Of a stretch of DNA of 64,000 bases, positions 1 to 8,348 are shown piece after piece. Each line of letters begins with the position of its first letter. Position 1 is the first letter of the stretch. Source of the DNA: an uncultured Eisenbergiella sp. (GTDB lineage Bacteria > Bacillota > Clostridia > Lachnospirales > Lachnospiraceae). The stretch covers positions 1-64,000 of the forward strand of contig CANQVD010000007.1 of NCBI GenBank assembly GCA_947627215.1, in the 5' to 3' direction. Below the pieces are notes generated by a model. The model was given only the letters and a program-made list of their open reading frames with translations, was not told the DNA's origin and did no database searches. The translations under genes and the position numbers were made by a program.

Positions 1-7
1 ATAGAGA

Positions 8-53
8 AGATCCCTGCAAAGTCCGTATTTATGGGCAGTGCAGGGATCTTTTG
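8..53 (+). terminator. Intrinsic terminator of an upstream gene
   Basis: An 11-bp perfect stem (left arm 8-18, right arm 39-49) closes a 20-nt loop and is followed by a short T tract at 49-52. It probably ends a gene lying before the window and insulates the butyrate operon promoter at 161-189. Confidence 0.7.
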
Positions 54-160
54 ACATTAAAACTGTAAAACATGGGGTGAAAGACTAAAATCAACTTCCT
101 CCCTTTCAAAGTGGAAATAAACTTTTCACTTCACCTACGATATTATTGTGAACATTTTTG

Positions 161-189
161 TTGCGTTGTTCGTTCGCCTATGCTATAAT
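161..189 (+). promoter_or_regulatory. Sigma-A promoter of the thl-crt-hbd-bcd-etfBA operon
   Basis: TTGCGT (161-166), a 17-bp spacer and a perfect TATAAT (184-189) lie in an AT-rich stretch. Transcription should begin near 196 and leave a leader of about 85 nt before thl. No operator palindrome is evident, which fits strong, largely constitutive expression of central fermentation genes. Confidence 0.75.
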
Positions 190-280
190 AATAGCAACGG
201 GTGAATGATAAAAAATTAACAAACTCAAGAACCCAAAAGAATCAATTCATTTTATTTCAGGTTATCATGGAGGAGATGAC

Positions 281-1462
281 ATGGCAAAAAAAATTGTATT
301 GGCAGGCGCGTGCCGTACAGCCATCGGCGTGATGGGCGGCACACTGAGCACGACCCCCGCTGCGGATCTGGGTGCGATCGTTATCAAGGAAGCGATAAAG
401 AGAGCAGGCGTGCCTGCTGACCAGGTTGATCATGTATATATGGGCTGCGTCATTCAGGCCGGCCAGGGCCAGAACGTGGCGCGTCAGGCGTCCATCAAAG
501 CGGGCCTTCCGGTGGAGACCCCTGCCGTTACCATCAACGTCGTCTGCGGTTCCGGTCTGAACTGCGTGAATCTGGCCGCTCAGATGATCCAGGTGGGCGA
601 TGCGGATATCGTGGTCGCCGGCGGCATGGAGAATATGTCCATGGCTCCTTACGCGGTGATGCAGGGACGGTACGGCTATCGGATGAACGACGGCAAGCTG
701 GTGGATACCATGGTGCATGACGCCCTCTGGGATGCTTTCAACGATTATCATATGGGAATTACCGCTGAGAACGTCTGCGAGCAGTGGGGCATCACGAGAG
801 AGGAACTGGATCAGTTTGCGGCCCGCTCCCAGCAGAAGGCTGTGGCGGCGCAGGAATCCGGCGCGTTTGACAAAGAGATCGTTCCGGTGGAAGTGAAGCA
901 GAAGAAGACCACCGTCATCTTCAACAAGGATGAAGGCCCCCGCCCCGGCACCACGGCGGAAGGCATTGCGAGACTCCGTCCCGCGTTCAAGAAGGACGGC
1001 CTTGTGACCGCCGGCAATGCTTCCGGCATCAATGACGGTGCGGCGGCTGTCGTCGTCATGACCGAGGAGAAGGCGAAGGAGCTGGGCGTGAAGCCCATGG
1101 CGACCTGGGTCGCCGGCGCGCTGGCGGGCGTGGATCCCGCCATCATGGGCGTGGGCCCTGTTGCGGCGACGAAGAAGGTGCTGGCGAAGACCGGCATGAA
1201 GATCCAGGACTTCGATATCATCGAGGCCAACGAGGCGTTCGCGGCGCAGTCCGTGGCAGTGCAGAGAGAGCTGGGCTTCACCGATGAGCAGCTCAATCCC
1301 AGCGGCGGCGCCATCGCGCTGGGCCATCCGGTGGGCGCTTCGGGCTGCCGGATCCTGGTGACCCTGCTGCATGAGATGGAAGCGAGAGACGCGAAGAAGG
1401 GTCTTGCCACCCTGTGCATCGGCGGCGGCATGGGCTGCGCGACCATCGTGGAAAGAGAATAA
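281..1462 (+). CDS. thl: Acetyl-CoA C-acetyltransferase (thiolase)
   Basis: Condenses two acetyl-CoA into acetoacetyl-CoA, the first step from acetyl-CoA to butyryl-CoA in the cytoplasm. The 393-residue length is normal for biosynthetic thiolases. The nucleophilic Cys89 sits in VCGSGLNCV. His349 in GHPVG and Cys379 in CIGGGMG complete the active site, and the NEAFA motif is present. The ATG at 281 follows a good GGAGG at 270-274. It is the first gene of a six-gene co-directional operon whose order matches the textbook crotonase pathway, so the function is secure. Whether it also acts on longer acyl chains cannot be told from sequence. Confidence 0.97.
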   Translation: MAKKIVLAGACRTAIGVMGGTLSTTPAADLGAIVIKEAIKRAGVPADQVDHVYMGCVIQAGQGQNVARQASIKAGLPVETPAVTINVVCGSGLNCVNLAAQMIQVGDADIVVAGGMENMSMAPYAVMQGRYGYRMNDGKLVDTMVHDALWDAFNDYHMGITAENVCEQWGITREELDQFAARSQQKAVAAQESGAFDKEIVPVEVKQKKTTVIFNKDEGPRPGTTAEGIARLRPAFKKDGLVTAGNASGINDGAAAVVVMTEEKAKELGVKPMATWVAGALAGVDPAIMGVGPVAATKKVLAKTGMKIQDFDIIEANEAFAAQSVAVQRELGFTDEQLNPSGGAIALGHPVGASGCRILVTLLHEMEARDAKKGLATLCIGGGMGCATIVERE

Positions 1463-1535
1463 CAGAAGCGTATGTCGGAGGATGCCCTGCGGGACGGGGC
1501 ATTCTCCTGACTGTGCGGCAGAAAGGCAGGAAACC

Positions 1536-2321
1536 ATGGAGTATATTTTATATGAACAGAAGGGCGCCTATGCCATCCTCACCATCAACCGGGAGCGGGC
1601 GCTGAACGCGCTCAATTCCGCGGTGCTGGAGGAACTGGACCAGACGCTGGACAGCGTGGATCTGAATACCGTCAGGTGTCTGATCGTGACCGGCGCCGGG
1701 CAGAAATCCTTCGTGGCCGGTGCGGACATCGGTGAGATGAGCACGCTGACCAAGGCGGAGGGCGAGGCTTTCGGCAAAAAGGGAAACGATGTGTTCCGGA
1801 AGCTGGAAACCTTCCCGATTCCCGTCATCGCGGCCGTGAACGGCTTCGCGCTGGGGGGCGGCTGTGAGCTTTCCATGAGCTGTGACATCCGCATCTGCTC
1901 TGACAATGCGGTGTTCGGACAGCCCGAGGTCGGGCTGGGGATCACGCCGGGCTTCGGCGGCACCCAGAGGCTGGCCCGTCTGGTGGGCGTCGGCATGGCC
2001 AAGCAGATGATTTACACCGCCCGCAACATCAAGGCGGAGGAGGCGTACCGCATCGGCCTGGTGAACGCGGTGTATCCGCAGGAAGAGCTGATGGCGGCGG
2101 CGGAGAAGATGGCGGCCGGCATCGCGAAGAACGCGCCCATCGCGGTGCGCAACTGCAAGAAGGCCATCAATGAGGGACTGGACGCGGATATGGATCAGGC
2201 CATTGCCATCGAGGAGAAGCTGTTCGGCGACTGCTTCGAGACGGAGGACCAGAAATACGGTATGGCGTTTTTCCTGGACAAAAATAAGGAAAAGGTAAAG
2301 GCACCTTTTAAAAACTGCTGA
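1536..2321 (+). CDS. crt: 3-hydroxybutyryl-CoA dehydratase (crotonase)
   Basis: Converts 3-hydroxybutyryl-CoA to crotonyl-CoA. The protein is 261 residues, the usual crotonase size. It carries the GADIGEM segment, the oxyanion-hole and catalytic region GGGCELSMSCDIRI, and the second catalytic Glu region FGQPEVGLGITPGFGG. I chose the ATG at 1536, preceded by GGCAGG, because the same frame open from 1371 overlaps thl and adds residues that do not look like crotonase. It lies 73 nt after thl and 16 nt before hbd, in the same transcription unit. Confidence 0.96.
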   Translation: MEYILYEQKGAYAILTINRERALNALNSAVLEELDQTLDSVDLNTVRCLIVTGAGQKSFVAGADIGEMSTLTKAEGEAFGKKGNDVFRKLETFPIPVIAAVNGFALGGGCELSMSCDIRICSDNAVFGQPEVGLGITPGFGGTQRLARLVGVGMAKQMIYTARNIKAEEAYRIGLVNAVYPQEELMAAAEKMAAGIAKNAPIAVRNCKKAINEGLDADMDQAIAIEEKLFGDCFETEDQKYGMAFFLDKNKEKVKAPFKNC

Positions 2322-2337
2322 AAAGGAGGACAAAATC

Positions 2338-3177
2338 ATGAAAGTTGGCGTTATCGGCGCAGGAACGATGGGGGCCGGGATCGCGCAGGCCTTCGCAATG
2401 ACGGACGGCTATGAAGTCTGCCTCTGCGATATCACGGTGGAGCTCGCCCAGGGCGGCAAGGCCAGGATCCAGAAGAACATCAATTTCCTGGTGGGAAAAG
2501 AGAAGATCTCTCAGGAAAAGGGCGAGGAGATCATGGGCAAGATTGTCTGCGGGTTAAAGGACATCTGCACGGACTGCGATATGATCATCGAAGTGGCGCC
2601 TGAGAAAATGGAGATCAAGAAGAGCACCTTTAAGGAGCTGATGGCGATTGTGAAGCCGGAATGCATTTTTGCCTCCAATACCTCTTCTCTGTCCATCACC
2701 GAGATGGGCGCCGGGCTTGACAGACCGCTGATCGGCATGCATTTCTTCAATCCTGCAGACCGCATGAAGCTGGTGGAGGTGATCGCCGGCGAGAACACCC
2801 CCGCGGAGCTGGTGGAGAAGATCAAGGCGATCGCGGTACAGATCGGCAAGACCCCGGTGGAGGTCAAAGAAGCTCCCGGTTTTGTGGTCAATAAGATCCT
2901 GATTCCCATGATCAACGAGGCTATCGGCATCTATGCGGACGGCATCGCGTCCGTAGAGGATATCGACACCGCCATGAAGCTGGGCGCTTCCCATCCCATG
3001 GGCCCGCTGGCGCTGGGCGATCTGGTCGGTCTGGACATTGTTCTGGCGATCATGGAGGTGCTGCAGTCCGAGACCGGCGATCCCAAGTACCGCCCGCATC
3101 CCCTTCTGCGCAAGATGGTGCGCGCAGGCAAGCTGGGCAAAAAGACCGGCATCGGCTTTTACAATTACGCGAAATAA
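2338..3177 (+). CDS. hbd: 3-hydroxybutyryl-CoA dehydrogenase
   Basis: Reduces acetoacetyl-CoA to 3-hydroxybutyryl-CoA. The protein is 279 residues. The N-terminal Rossmann fold opens with VGVIGAGTMGAGIAQ, followed by a SNTSSLSITEM segment and GMHFFNPADRM carrying the catalytic His. The C-terminal all-alpha dimerisation domain has the typical GPLALGDLVGLD. An AAGGAGG ribosome site lies just before the ATG, 16 nt after crt. The length and NAD-type fingerprint match the Clostridium Hbd/PaaH family. Cofactor preference (NADH or NADPH) is not certain from sequence. Confidence 0.96.
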   Translation: MKVGVIGAGTMGAGIAQAFAMTDGYEVCLCDITVELAQGGKARIQKNINFLVGKEKISQEKGEEIMGKIVCGLKDICTDCDMIIEVAPEKMEIKKSTFKELMAIVKPECIFASNTSSLSITEMGAGLDRPLIGMHFFNPADRMKLVEVIAGENTPAELVEKIKAIAVQIGKTPVEVKEAPGFVVNKILIPMINEAIGIYADGIASVEDIDTAMKLGASHPMGPLALGDLVGLDIVLAIMEVLQSETGDPKYRPHPLLRKMVRAGKLGKKTGIGFYNYAK

Positions 3178-3197
3178 AAAAGAGACTGCGCCGGGCG

Positions 3198-3272
3198 CGG
3201 CCCGTCCAAGGACCCGCGGCCGGCGCACGATCGCGGCAGGAAGGCTTTCGGCCCGCAGCGGGTCCCTGGCCG
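3198..3272 (+). other. Intercistronic imperfect hairpin between hbd and bcd
   Basis: In the 146-nt hbd-bcd gap an 8-bp perfect stem (3210-3217 with 3258-3265) is extended outward by a second 5-bp match (3198-3202 with 3268-3272). No T tract follows, so it is not a classical terminator. It may be an mRNA stabiliser or processing site that sets the relative level of bcd-etfBA. Function is inferred only. Confidence 0.4.
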
Positions 3273-3323
3273 CGTTCCGCGGCGGAACCTTCCCAGTGAG
3301 TATAGTTTGGAGGAAAGACAGAC

Positions 3324-4475
3324 ATGGATTTTATGTTGGACAAGAAACATGAAATGGCAAGACAGCTTTTCAAGGAGTTTGCCGAAAAAGAAGTGAAGCC
3401 GCTGGCCCAGGAGGTGGATGAGACCGAAGAGTTCCCCAGAGTGACGGTGGATAAGATGGTCAGGGCCGGTTTCATGGGTATCCCGGTTCCGAAGGAATAC
3501 GGCGGCCAGGGCTGCGACCCGCTGACCTATGTGATGTGCGTGGAGGAGCTTTCCAAGGTATGCGGCACCACAGGCGTTATCGTTTCCGCGCATACTTCCC
3601 TCTGCTGTGATCCGATCCTGACCTTCGGCACGGAGGAGCAGAAGCAGAAATATCTGGTTCCGCTGGCGAAGGGCGAGAAGCTGGGTGCTTTCGGTCTGAC
3701 CGAGCCCGGTGCCGGCACCGATGCCCAGGGGCAGCAGACCAAGGCCGTTCTGGACGGCGACGAGTGGGTGCTCAACGGCTCCAAGTGCTTCATCACCAAC
3801 GGCAAGGAGGCGGATGTCTATGTGATCTTCGCGGTGACCGGCATGGTCGAGAAGCGCGGCAGGATGCAGAAGGAAATCTCCGCTTTCATCGTGGAAAAGG
3901 GAACCCCCGGCTTTAGCTTCGGTACCAAGGAAAAGAAAATGGGTATCCGCGGCTCCTCTACCTATGAGCTGATCTTCCAGGACTGCAGGATCCCGAAGGA
4001 GAATCTGCTGGGCCAGAAGGGCAAGGGCTTCAACATCGCCATGCACACGCTGGACGGCGGCCGGATCGGGATCGCTTCCCAGGCGCTGGGCATCGCGGAG
4101 GGCGCGCTGGAGTCCACGATCAACTATGTAAAAGAGAGAAAACAGTTCGGCAGAGCCATCGCCGCGTTCCAGAACACCCAGTTCCAGCTCGCCGACATGG
4201 CGACCAAGGTGCAGGCGGCACAGTTGCTGGTCTATAAGGCGGCCATGGCGAAGGCGACCCAGAAGACCTACTCCGTGGAGGCGGCCATGGCGAAGCTGTA
4301 TGCGGCGGAAGTGGCCATGGAAGTCACCACCAAGGCGGTTCAGCTCCACGGCGGCTACGGCTATACCAGAGAATATGATGTGGAACGCATGATGCGTGAC
4401 GCCAAGATCACGGAAATCTACGAGGGGACCAGCGAGGTGCAGAGAATGGTCATCTCCAGCGCGCTGCTGAAATAA
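3324..4475 (+). CDS. bcd: Butyryl-CoA dehydrogenase, FAD-dependent
   Basis: Reduces crotonyl-CoA to butyryl-CoA together with the electron-transfer flavoprotein encoded next to it. In Clostridia the Bcd-EtfAB complex bifurcates electrons from NADH to crotonyl-CoA and ferredoxin. The 383 residues are typical. The FAD-binding [12 protein letters not shown] and FITNG segments are present. The catalytic base is Glu367 in YEGTSEVQ, the same position as in characterised short-chain enzymes. The [11 protein letters not shown] motif is also present. The ATG follows GGAGG at 3310-3314. The 163 nt between it and etfB contain short GC-rich inverted repeats but no clear promoter. Confidence 0.96.
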   Translation: MDFMLDKKHEMARQLFKEFAEKEVKPLAQEVDETEEFPRVTVDKMVRAGFMGIPVPKEYGGQGCDPLTYVMCVEELSKVCGTTGVIVSAHTSLCCDPILTFGTEEQKQKYLVPLAKGEKLGAFGLTEPGAGTDAQGQQTKAVLDGDEWVLNGSKCFITNGKEADVYVIFAVTGMVEKRGRMQKEISAFIVEKGTPGFSFGTKEKKMGIRGSSTYELIFQDCRIPKENLLGQKGKGFNIAMHTLDGGRIGIASQALGIAEGALESTINYVKERKQFGRAIAAFQNTQFQLADMATKVQAAQLLVYKAAMAKATQKTYSVEAAMAKLYAAEVAMEVTTKAVQLHGGYGYTREYDVERMMRDAKITEIYEGTSEVQRMVISSALLK

Positions 4476-4638
4476 GACGCGGAGCTTAAGCGGGACGGCG
4501 CGGTACAAAAGCGGCCGCCCTGCGGACAATGCGGTTTCCCATGGTTTTCGTTTTTTCTGCGCGGCACGGCCGGAGCGCTGCGTGCGCGGGGAGAACGGAA
4601 AGAGTTTTGCATAACGAAAGTAAGGAGAGATTCACACA

Positions 4639-5421
4639 ATGAAAATCGTTGTTTGTATTAAACAGGTTCCCGATACCAAGGGCGGCGTGAAGTTCAACCC
4701 TGACGGTACGCTGGACAGAAGCGCAATGCTGGCGATCATGAACCCGGACGACAAGGCGGGACTGGAAGCGGCGCTGCGGTTAAAGGATCAGTACGGTGCG
4801 GAGGTCACCGTCATCACCATGGGCCTTCCCAAGGCGGAGGATGTGCTGCGCGAGGCGATGGCCATGGGCGCGGATAAGGGCATTCTGGTGACGGACCGTG
4901 TGCTGGGCGGCGCGGATACCTGGGCGACCAGTCAGACGCTGGCAGGCGCGATCCGCAACCTGGAGTACGATCTGATCATCACGGGACGTCAGGCCATCGA
5001 CGGCGATACCGCGCAGGTCGGCCCTCAGCTTTCCGAGCATCTGAACATCCCTGTTATCAGCTATGCGCAGAATATCCGGATCGACGGCGATTCCGTCATC
5101 GTGGAGCGCCAGTATGACGACAGGTACCATGTGCTGAAGGCGAAAATGCCCTGCCTGATCACCGCTCTGGCAGAGCTCAACGAGCCCCGTTATATGACGC
5201 CCGGCGGTATCTTTGATGCGTACGACGCCGAGATCACCGTATGGGGAAGGGCGAACCTGGTGGATACCCTGGATTCCAACCTGGGCCTGAAGGGATCCCC
5301 GACCCAGATCGCCAAAGCCTCCGACAAGGTGCGCAAGGGCGCGGGCGAGAAGGTGGTCCTGGATCCCGCGGAATCCGTGGACTACATCATGGATAAGCTG
5401 CTGACCAAACATGTGATCTGA
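4639..5421 (+). CDS. etfB: Electron transfer flavoprotein beta subunit
   Basis: Small subunit of the EtfAB flavoprotein that partners butyryl-CoA dehydrogenase. The 260 residues begin with MKIVVCIKQVPDT, the family signature. The ETF beta signature region TGRQAIDGDTAQVGPQ follows, and it probably binds the second flavin used for bifurcation. It is preceded by TAAGGAGAGA and lies 34 nt before etfA. In this operon context it should belong to the bifurcating group of EtfB proteins. That is inference from gene order and family knowledge, not from a diagnostic residue I could verify. Confidence 0.95.
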   Translation: MKIVVCIKQVPDTKGGVKFNPDGTLDRSAMLAIMNPDDKAGLEAALRLKDQYGAEVTVITMGLPKAEDVLREAMAMGADKGILVTDRVLGGADTWATSQTLAGAIRNLEYDLIITGRQAIDGDTAQVGPQLSEHLNIPVISYAQNIRIDGDSVIVERQYDDRYHVLKAKMPCLITALAELNEPRYMTPGGIFDAYDAEITVWGRANLVDTLDSNLGLKGSPTQIAKASDKVRKGAGEKVVLDPAESVDYIMDKLLTKHVI

Positions 5422-5455
5422 GAAACCTATTTTATGGAAGAGAGTGGTGAATGAA

Positions 5456-6499
5456 ATGAACTTAGAAGAATATAAAGGCGTATTTGTCTTTGCGCAGCAG
5501 GTAGACAATGAACTGAGCAGCATCGCGCTGGAGCTGGTGGGCAAAGGAAAGGATCTGGCGAAGGATCTGGGCACGGAGGTGACTGCCGTCCTGATCGGCA
5601 GCGGTGTAAAGGGCCTTTGCACCGAGCTGGCGGAGTACGGCGCGGACAGGATCATCCTGGTGGACGATCCCGAGCTGAAGGAGTACAGGACGGAGCCCTA
5701 TGCGCATGCGCTGGCCGAGGTGATCAAAACCTACAAACCGGAGATCATGCTGATCGGCGCCACCGCCATCGGCCGTGACCTGGGCCCCCGCGTATCCGCC
5801 AGGATCCACACCGGCCTGACTGCGGACTGCACGCAGTTGGATATCGGCGACTTCCCGATCAATCCGATTCCCGGCAAGGAGCAGAAGCACAATCAACTGC
5901 TGATGACCCGTCCGGCATTCGGCGGCAACACCATCGCTACTATCGCTTGTCCGGAGTTCCGTCCGCAGATGGCGACGGTCCGTCCCGGCGTCATGCAGAA
6001 AGCGCCCCGCGTGGAAGACGCGCAGGCCGTCATCGAGGAGTTCAATCCCGGCTTTGTGCCCGATCATAATTATGTGGAGATCCTTGAGATCGTGAAGGCC
6101 GTTTCCGATGTGGAAGACATCATGGATGCCAAGATCCTGGTATCCGGCGGCCGCGGCGTGGGGAGCCCCGAGAACTTTAAGCTGCTGGACGATCTGGCGG
6201 CTGCCATCGGCGGTACCGTAAGCTGTTCCCGCGCGGTAGTGGATGCGGGCTGGAAGCCCAAGGCGCTGCAGGTGGGCCAGACCGGCAAGACCGTCCGCCC
6301 TCATGTGTATTTCGCCATCGGCATTTCCGGCGCGATTCAGCATCTGGCGGGTATGGAAGAGTCTGACATCATCATCGCCATCAACAAAGATGAAACGGCG
6401 CCCATCTTCGATGTGGCCGATTACGGCGTGGTAGGCGATCTGAATAAGATCGTGCCTGTGCTGACGGAGAAGATCAAAGAGGCGAGAGCGAAGAAATAA
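5456..6499 (+). CDS. etfA: Electron transfer flavoprotein alpha subunit
   Basis: Large ETF subunit of 347 residues. The C-terminal FAD-binding domain contains [46 protein letters not shown] and [21 protein letters not shown], split here only for description. I prefer the ATG at 5456 because MNLEEYKG is the normal EtfA N-terminus. The GTG codons at 5444 and 5447 are too close to the GGAAGAGAG ribosome site. It ends the six-gene butyryl-CoA operon, and a flavin/rubredoxin fusion follows after only 26 nt, so read-through is likely. Confidence 0.94.
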   Translation: MNLEEYKGVFVFAQQVDNELSSIALELVGKGKDLAKDLGTEVTAVLIGSGVKGLCTELAEYGADRIILVDDPELKEYRTEPYAHALAEVIKTYKPEIMLIGATAIGRDLGPRVSARIHTGLTADCTQLDIGDFPINPIPGKEQKHNQLLMTRPAFGGNTIATIACPEFRPQMATVRPGVMQKAPRVEDAQAVIEEFNPGFVPDHNYVEILEIVKAVSDVEDIMDAKILVSGGRGVGSPENFKLLDDLAAAIGGTVSCSRAVVDAGWKPKALQVGQTGKTVRPHVYFAIGISGAIQHLAGMEESDIIIAINKDETAPIFDVADYGVVGDLNKIVPVLTEKIKEARAKK

Positions 6500-6525
6500 T
6501 GCAGGTTCAATGAGGGAATAAAACC

Positions 6526-7161
6526 ATGAATGCAAAAGCGTTTCGCAGCCTGTCCTATGGTGTTTATGTGATTTCCACCTGGGACCGGGGCAGAGCGACG
6601 GGCTGTGTGGCGAATTCCGCCATGCAGATCACATCCAGTCCGGCGACCGTCGCCGTCAGCATCAACCATGACAACTACACGAATTCGTGTATCGCTGACT
6701 GCAGCCGTTTTGCCATATCTGTGCTGTCGGAGCAGACCGATCCGTCCATTATCGGCACCTTCGGGTTTCAGTCCGGGAAGACGGTGAACAAATTTGACAG
6801 CGTGGCCTATGAGGTCAGGGGAAATCTTCCTGTCATAAAGGACGCCTGTGCCTGGATCGTCTGTGAAGTGATCGACAAAATGGAAACCGATACACATACG
6901 GTGTTTCTGGGGAAGGCAGTGGATGCGGATGTGCTGAGCGAGCAGGACCCCATGACCTATGCCTACTATCATAAGGTGGTGAAGGGCAAGAGCCCGAAGA
7001 ACGCGCCCACCTACCTCCCGGAGGAGGCGCCGGCGGAGCCCAAGTGGGTATGCGGCATCTGCGGCTATGTGTATGAGGGCGAGGCCGATTTCGAGTCTCT
7101 GCCGGAGGATTACGTCTGTCCGATCTGCGGACAGCCCAAGTCGGTTTTTGTAAAAAAATGA
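6526..7161 (+). CDS. Flavin reductase-rubredoxin fusion (high-molecular-weight rubredoxin type)
   Basis: A 211-residue fusion. Residues 1-155 form an FMN-binding split-barrel flavin reductase domain, beginning with the [12 protein letters not shown] pattern of flavoredoxins. The last 40 residues are a rubredoxin with two Cys pairs, in [10 protein letters not shown] and CPICGQPKS, that bind one iron. Proteins of this build (Hrb) accept electrons from NAD(P)H:rubredoxin oxidoreductases and pass them to flavodiiron oxygen or NO reductases. Here it sits 26 nt after etfA in the same direction, so it may draw electrons from the Etf/Bcd system or protect it from oxygen. That link is inference. A terminator follows at 7194-7250. 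Confidence 0.87.
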   Translation: MNAKAFRSLSYGVYVISTWDRGRATGCVANSAMQITSSPATVAVSINHDNYTNSCIADCSRFAISVLSEQTDPSIIGTFGFQSGKTVNKFDSVAYEVRGNLPVIKDACAWIVCEVIDKMETDTHTVFLGKAVDADVLSEQDPMTYAYYHKVVKGKSPKNAPTYLPEEAPAEPKWVCGICGYVYEGEADFESLPEDYVCPICGQPKSVFVKK

Positions 7162-7193
7162 TTTTCGGCGCTCTGCGAAAAGGGCGCAGCGAA

Positions 7194-7250
7194 GCGGGCG
7201 GCGCACTGCTCCGGCTCCGGCGGGGAGCGGGGAATGCGCCGCCCGCTTTT
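7194..7250 (+). terminator. Intrinsic terminator of the butyrate operon
   Basis: A 12-bp perfect GC stem (7194-7205 with 7235-7246) holds a further inner stem and is followed by TTTT at 7247-7250. It lies 32 nt after the rubredoxin fusion stop codon and just before the long hairpin element at 7260. Confidence 0.7.
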
Positions 7251-7259
7251 GGCATCGGA

Positions 7260-7497
7260 GTTCCGCCCTGCCGGAGAGAACGCGGGCCGGGATACGGCGC
7301 CGCCCTCCGCGGGCCCGGGGCACATTCCTTTTCCGGACACGCTCGCGCTCGGAAGAAAAACGCAGCAGTACATAACGCCGCAAAGGACGCGGCGTAAGTA
7401 CTGGCGTTTTTCTACGGTCCGGGAAAATGGAATGTGCCCCGGGCCCGCGGAGGGCGGCGCCGTATCCCGGTCCGCGTTCTCTCCGGCAGGGCGGAAC
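7260..7497 (+). repeat. Long hairpin element, copy A
   Basis: Two 69-nt arms (7260-7328 and 7429-7497) are reverse complements with a single mismatch. They enclose a 100-nt centre (7329-7428). The centre is shared with copies B (inverted orientation) and C. It starts TTTTCCGGACACG, ends GGTCCGGGAAAAT, and has an internal stem AAAAACGC...GCGTTTTT around the apical hairpin ACGCCGC...GCGGCGT. The arm sequence is unrelated to the arms of B and C. There is no open reading frame with a ribosome site inside. It lies between the butyrate operon terminator and the ybaK promoter, whose -35 box begins 12 nt after the right arm. Confidence 0.9.
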
Positions 7498-7508
7498 TTT
7501 GGAAGCGG

Positions 7509-7537
7509 TTGAAACCCCGGCAGGAATCTGCTATACT
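7509..7537 (+). promoter_or_regulatory. Sigma-A promoter of ybaK and the following genes
   Basis: TTGAAA (7509-7514), a 17-bp spacer and TATACT (7532-7537) lie just after hairpin element A. The predicted start is near 7544, leaving a leader of about 17 nt with a GGGAGAAGGGG ribosome site before the GTG start codon at 7561. Confidence 0.7.
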
Positions 7538-7560
7538 GACGGGGAGAAGGGGATGATTCT

Positions 7561-8067
7561 GTGGCGAAAAATAAAGAGATCAAAACCAACGCGATGCGCA
7601 TTCTGGACCGCATGAAAATTCCGTACCGGCAGTATACCTATGAATGCGGGGATTTTGTGGACGGAATGCAGACGGTGGAGCTGCTGGGGCTGGATCCGAA
7701 GACGGTCTACAAGACGCTGGTGACGCAGGGAGCGGCGAAGGAGTATTTTGTGTTCGTCATTCCGGTGGCGGAGGAGCTGGACCTGAAGCTGGCGGCCCGC
7801 GCGGTGGGGCAGAAGTCGCTGGAAATGATCCATGTCAGGGAGCTTGTTCAGGTGACCGGCTATGTCCGGGGCGGGTGTACGGCTGTCGGCATGAAAAAGC
7901 AGTATACGACTGTGATTGACGCATCGGCCAGGGCGCTTCCTTTCATGATCGTCAGTGGGGGAAGGATCGGCTCACAGATCGAACTGTCCCCGGCGGATCT
8001 GTGTCGGGCGGCAGGCGCTGCGTTTGGGGACGTGACGGTGAAAACGGGAGGACAGCATGCGGGATAA
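7561..8067 (+). CDS. ybaK: Cys-tRNA(Pro)/Cys-tRNA(Cys) deacylase, YbaK/EbsC family
   Basis: Trans-editing enzyme that removes cysteine mischarged on tRNA-Pro. The protein is 168 residues. It has the family features: a KTL segment (YKTLVTQG), the central FVIPVAEELDLKLAAR region, and the GYVRGGCTAVGMKK loop. Start is GTG at 7561 with a strong AGAAGGGG upstream. No earlier start exists, because the promoter lies at 7509-7537. The stop overlaps the next small gene by 11 nt, indicating translational coupling. Confidence 0.9.
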   Translation: MAKNKEIKTNAMRILDRMKIPYRQYTYECGDFVDGMQTVELLGLDPKTVYKTLVTQGAAKEYFVFVIPVAEELDLKLAARAVGQKSLEMIHVRELVQVTGYVRGGCTAVGMKKQYTTVIDASARALPFMIVSGGRIGSQIELSPADLCRAAGAAFGDVTVKTGGQHAG

Positions 8068-8311
8068 AGCGAAGCGGAGTGCGGCGAAACCGGACCGCGC
8101 CGGGCAGAAGGAGCGGAAGAAGGAGCAGAAGCAGCGGGATAAGCTGCGCAGAAAGCGGATGAAGCTGCGCGCCAGGCGGTATAAACGGATCAGCGACGGG
8201 CTGGATCTGTGTCTGATCGGCGCCTGTTTCCTGGCGTTTCTGGCAGCCGCGATCAGAGAAATGCGATATGCGGGAAAGGGAGAAACCGGCGGAGAGCGGC
8301 AGAACGGCTGA
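8057..8311 (+). CDS. Small basic membrane protein of unknown function
   Basis: An 84-residue protein. Residues 1-45 are very rich in Lys and Arg and contain KER/KEQ repeats. Residues 49-67 form one hydrophobic segment (LCLIGACFLAFLAAAI), and a short hydrophilic tail follows. The start overlaps ybaK by 11 nt with a GGGAGG upstream inside ybaK. The basic N-terminus would stay in the cytoplasm under the positive-inside rule. I do not recognise a family. The overlap, ribosome site and membrane segment make it more likely real than chance. Confidence 0.6.
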   Translation: MRDKAKRSAAKPDRAGQKERKKEQKQRDKLRRKRMKLRARRYKRISDGLDLCLIGACFLAFLAAAIREMRYAGKGETGGERQNG

Positions 8312-8348
8312 CATCCCGGGCGGCGGGAAGGAACAGGGGCAGAAGAAT

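Noticed and set aside
1371-1535. Upstream extension of crt overlapping thl.
   Set aside because: The added residues do not match crotonases, while ATG 1536 has a ribosome site and gives the normal 261-residue length.
257-1537. 426-residue open frame antisense to thl, and similar long antisense frames (3165-4529, 15242-17182, 18870-21215, 22168-24069, 26725-28614).
   Set aside because: They mirror strongly recognised genes on the other strand, have Arg/His/Leu-rich shadow composition, and lack ribosome sites and family motifs. They arise from GC-rich codon third positions.
7260-7497. Interpretation of the hairpin elements as insertion sequences with transposase.
   Set aside because: The centre is only 100 nt, no transposase is encoded in any copy, and the arms are not shared between copies as IS ends would be. 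No target duplication was evident.
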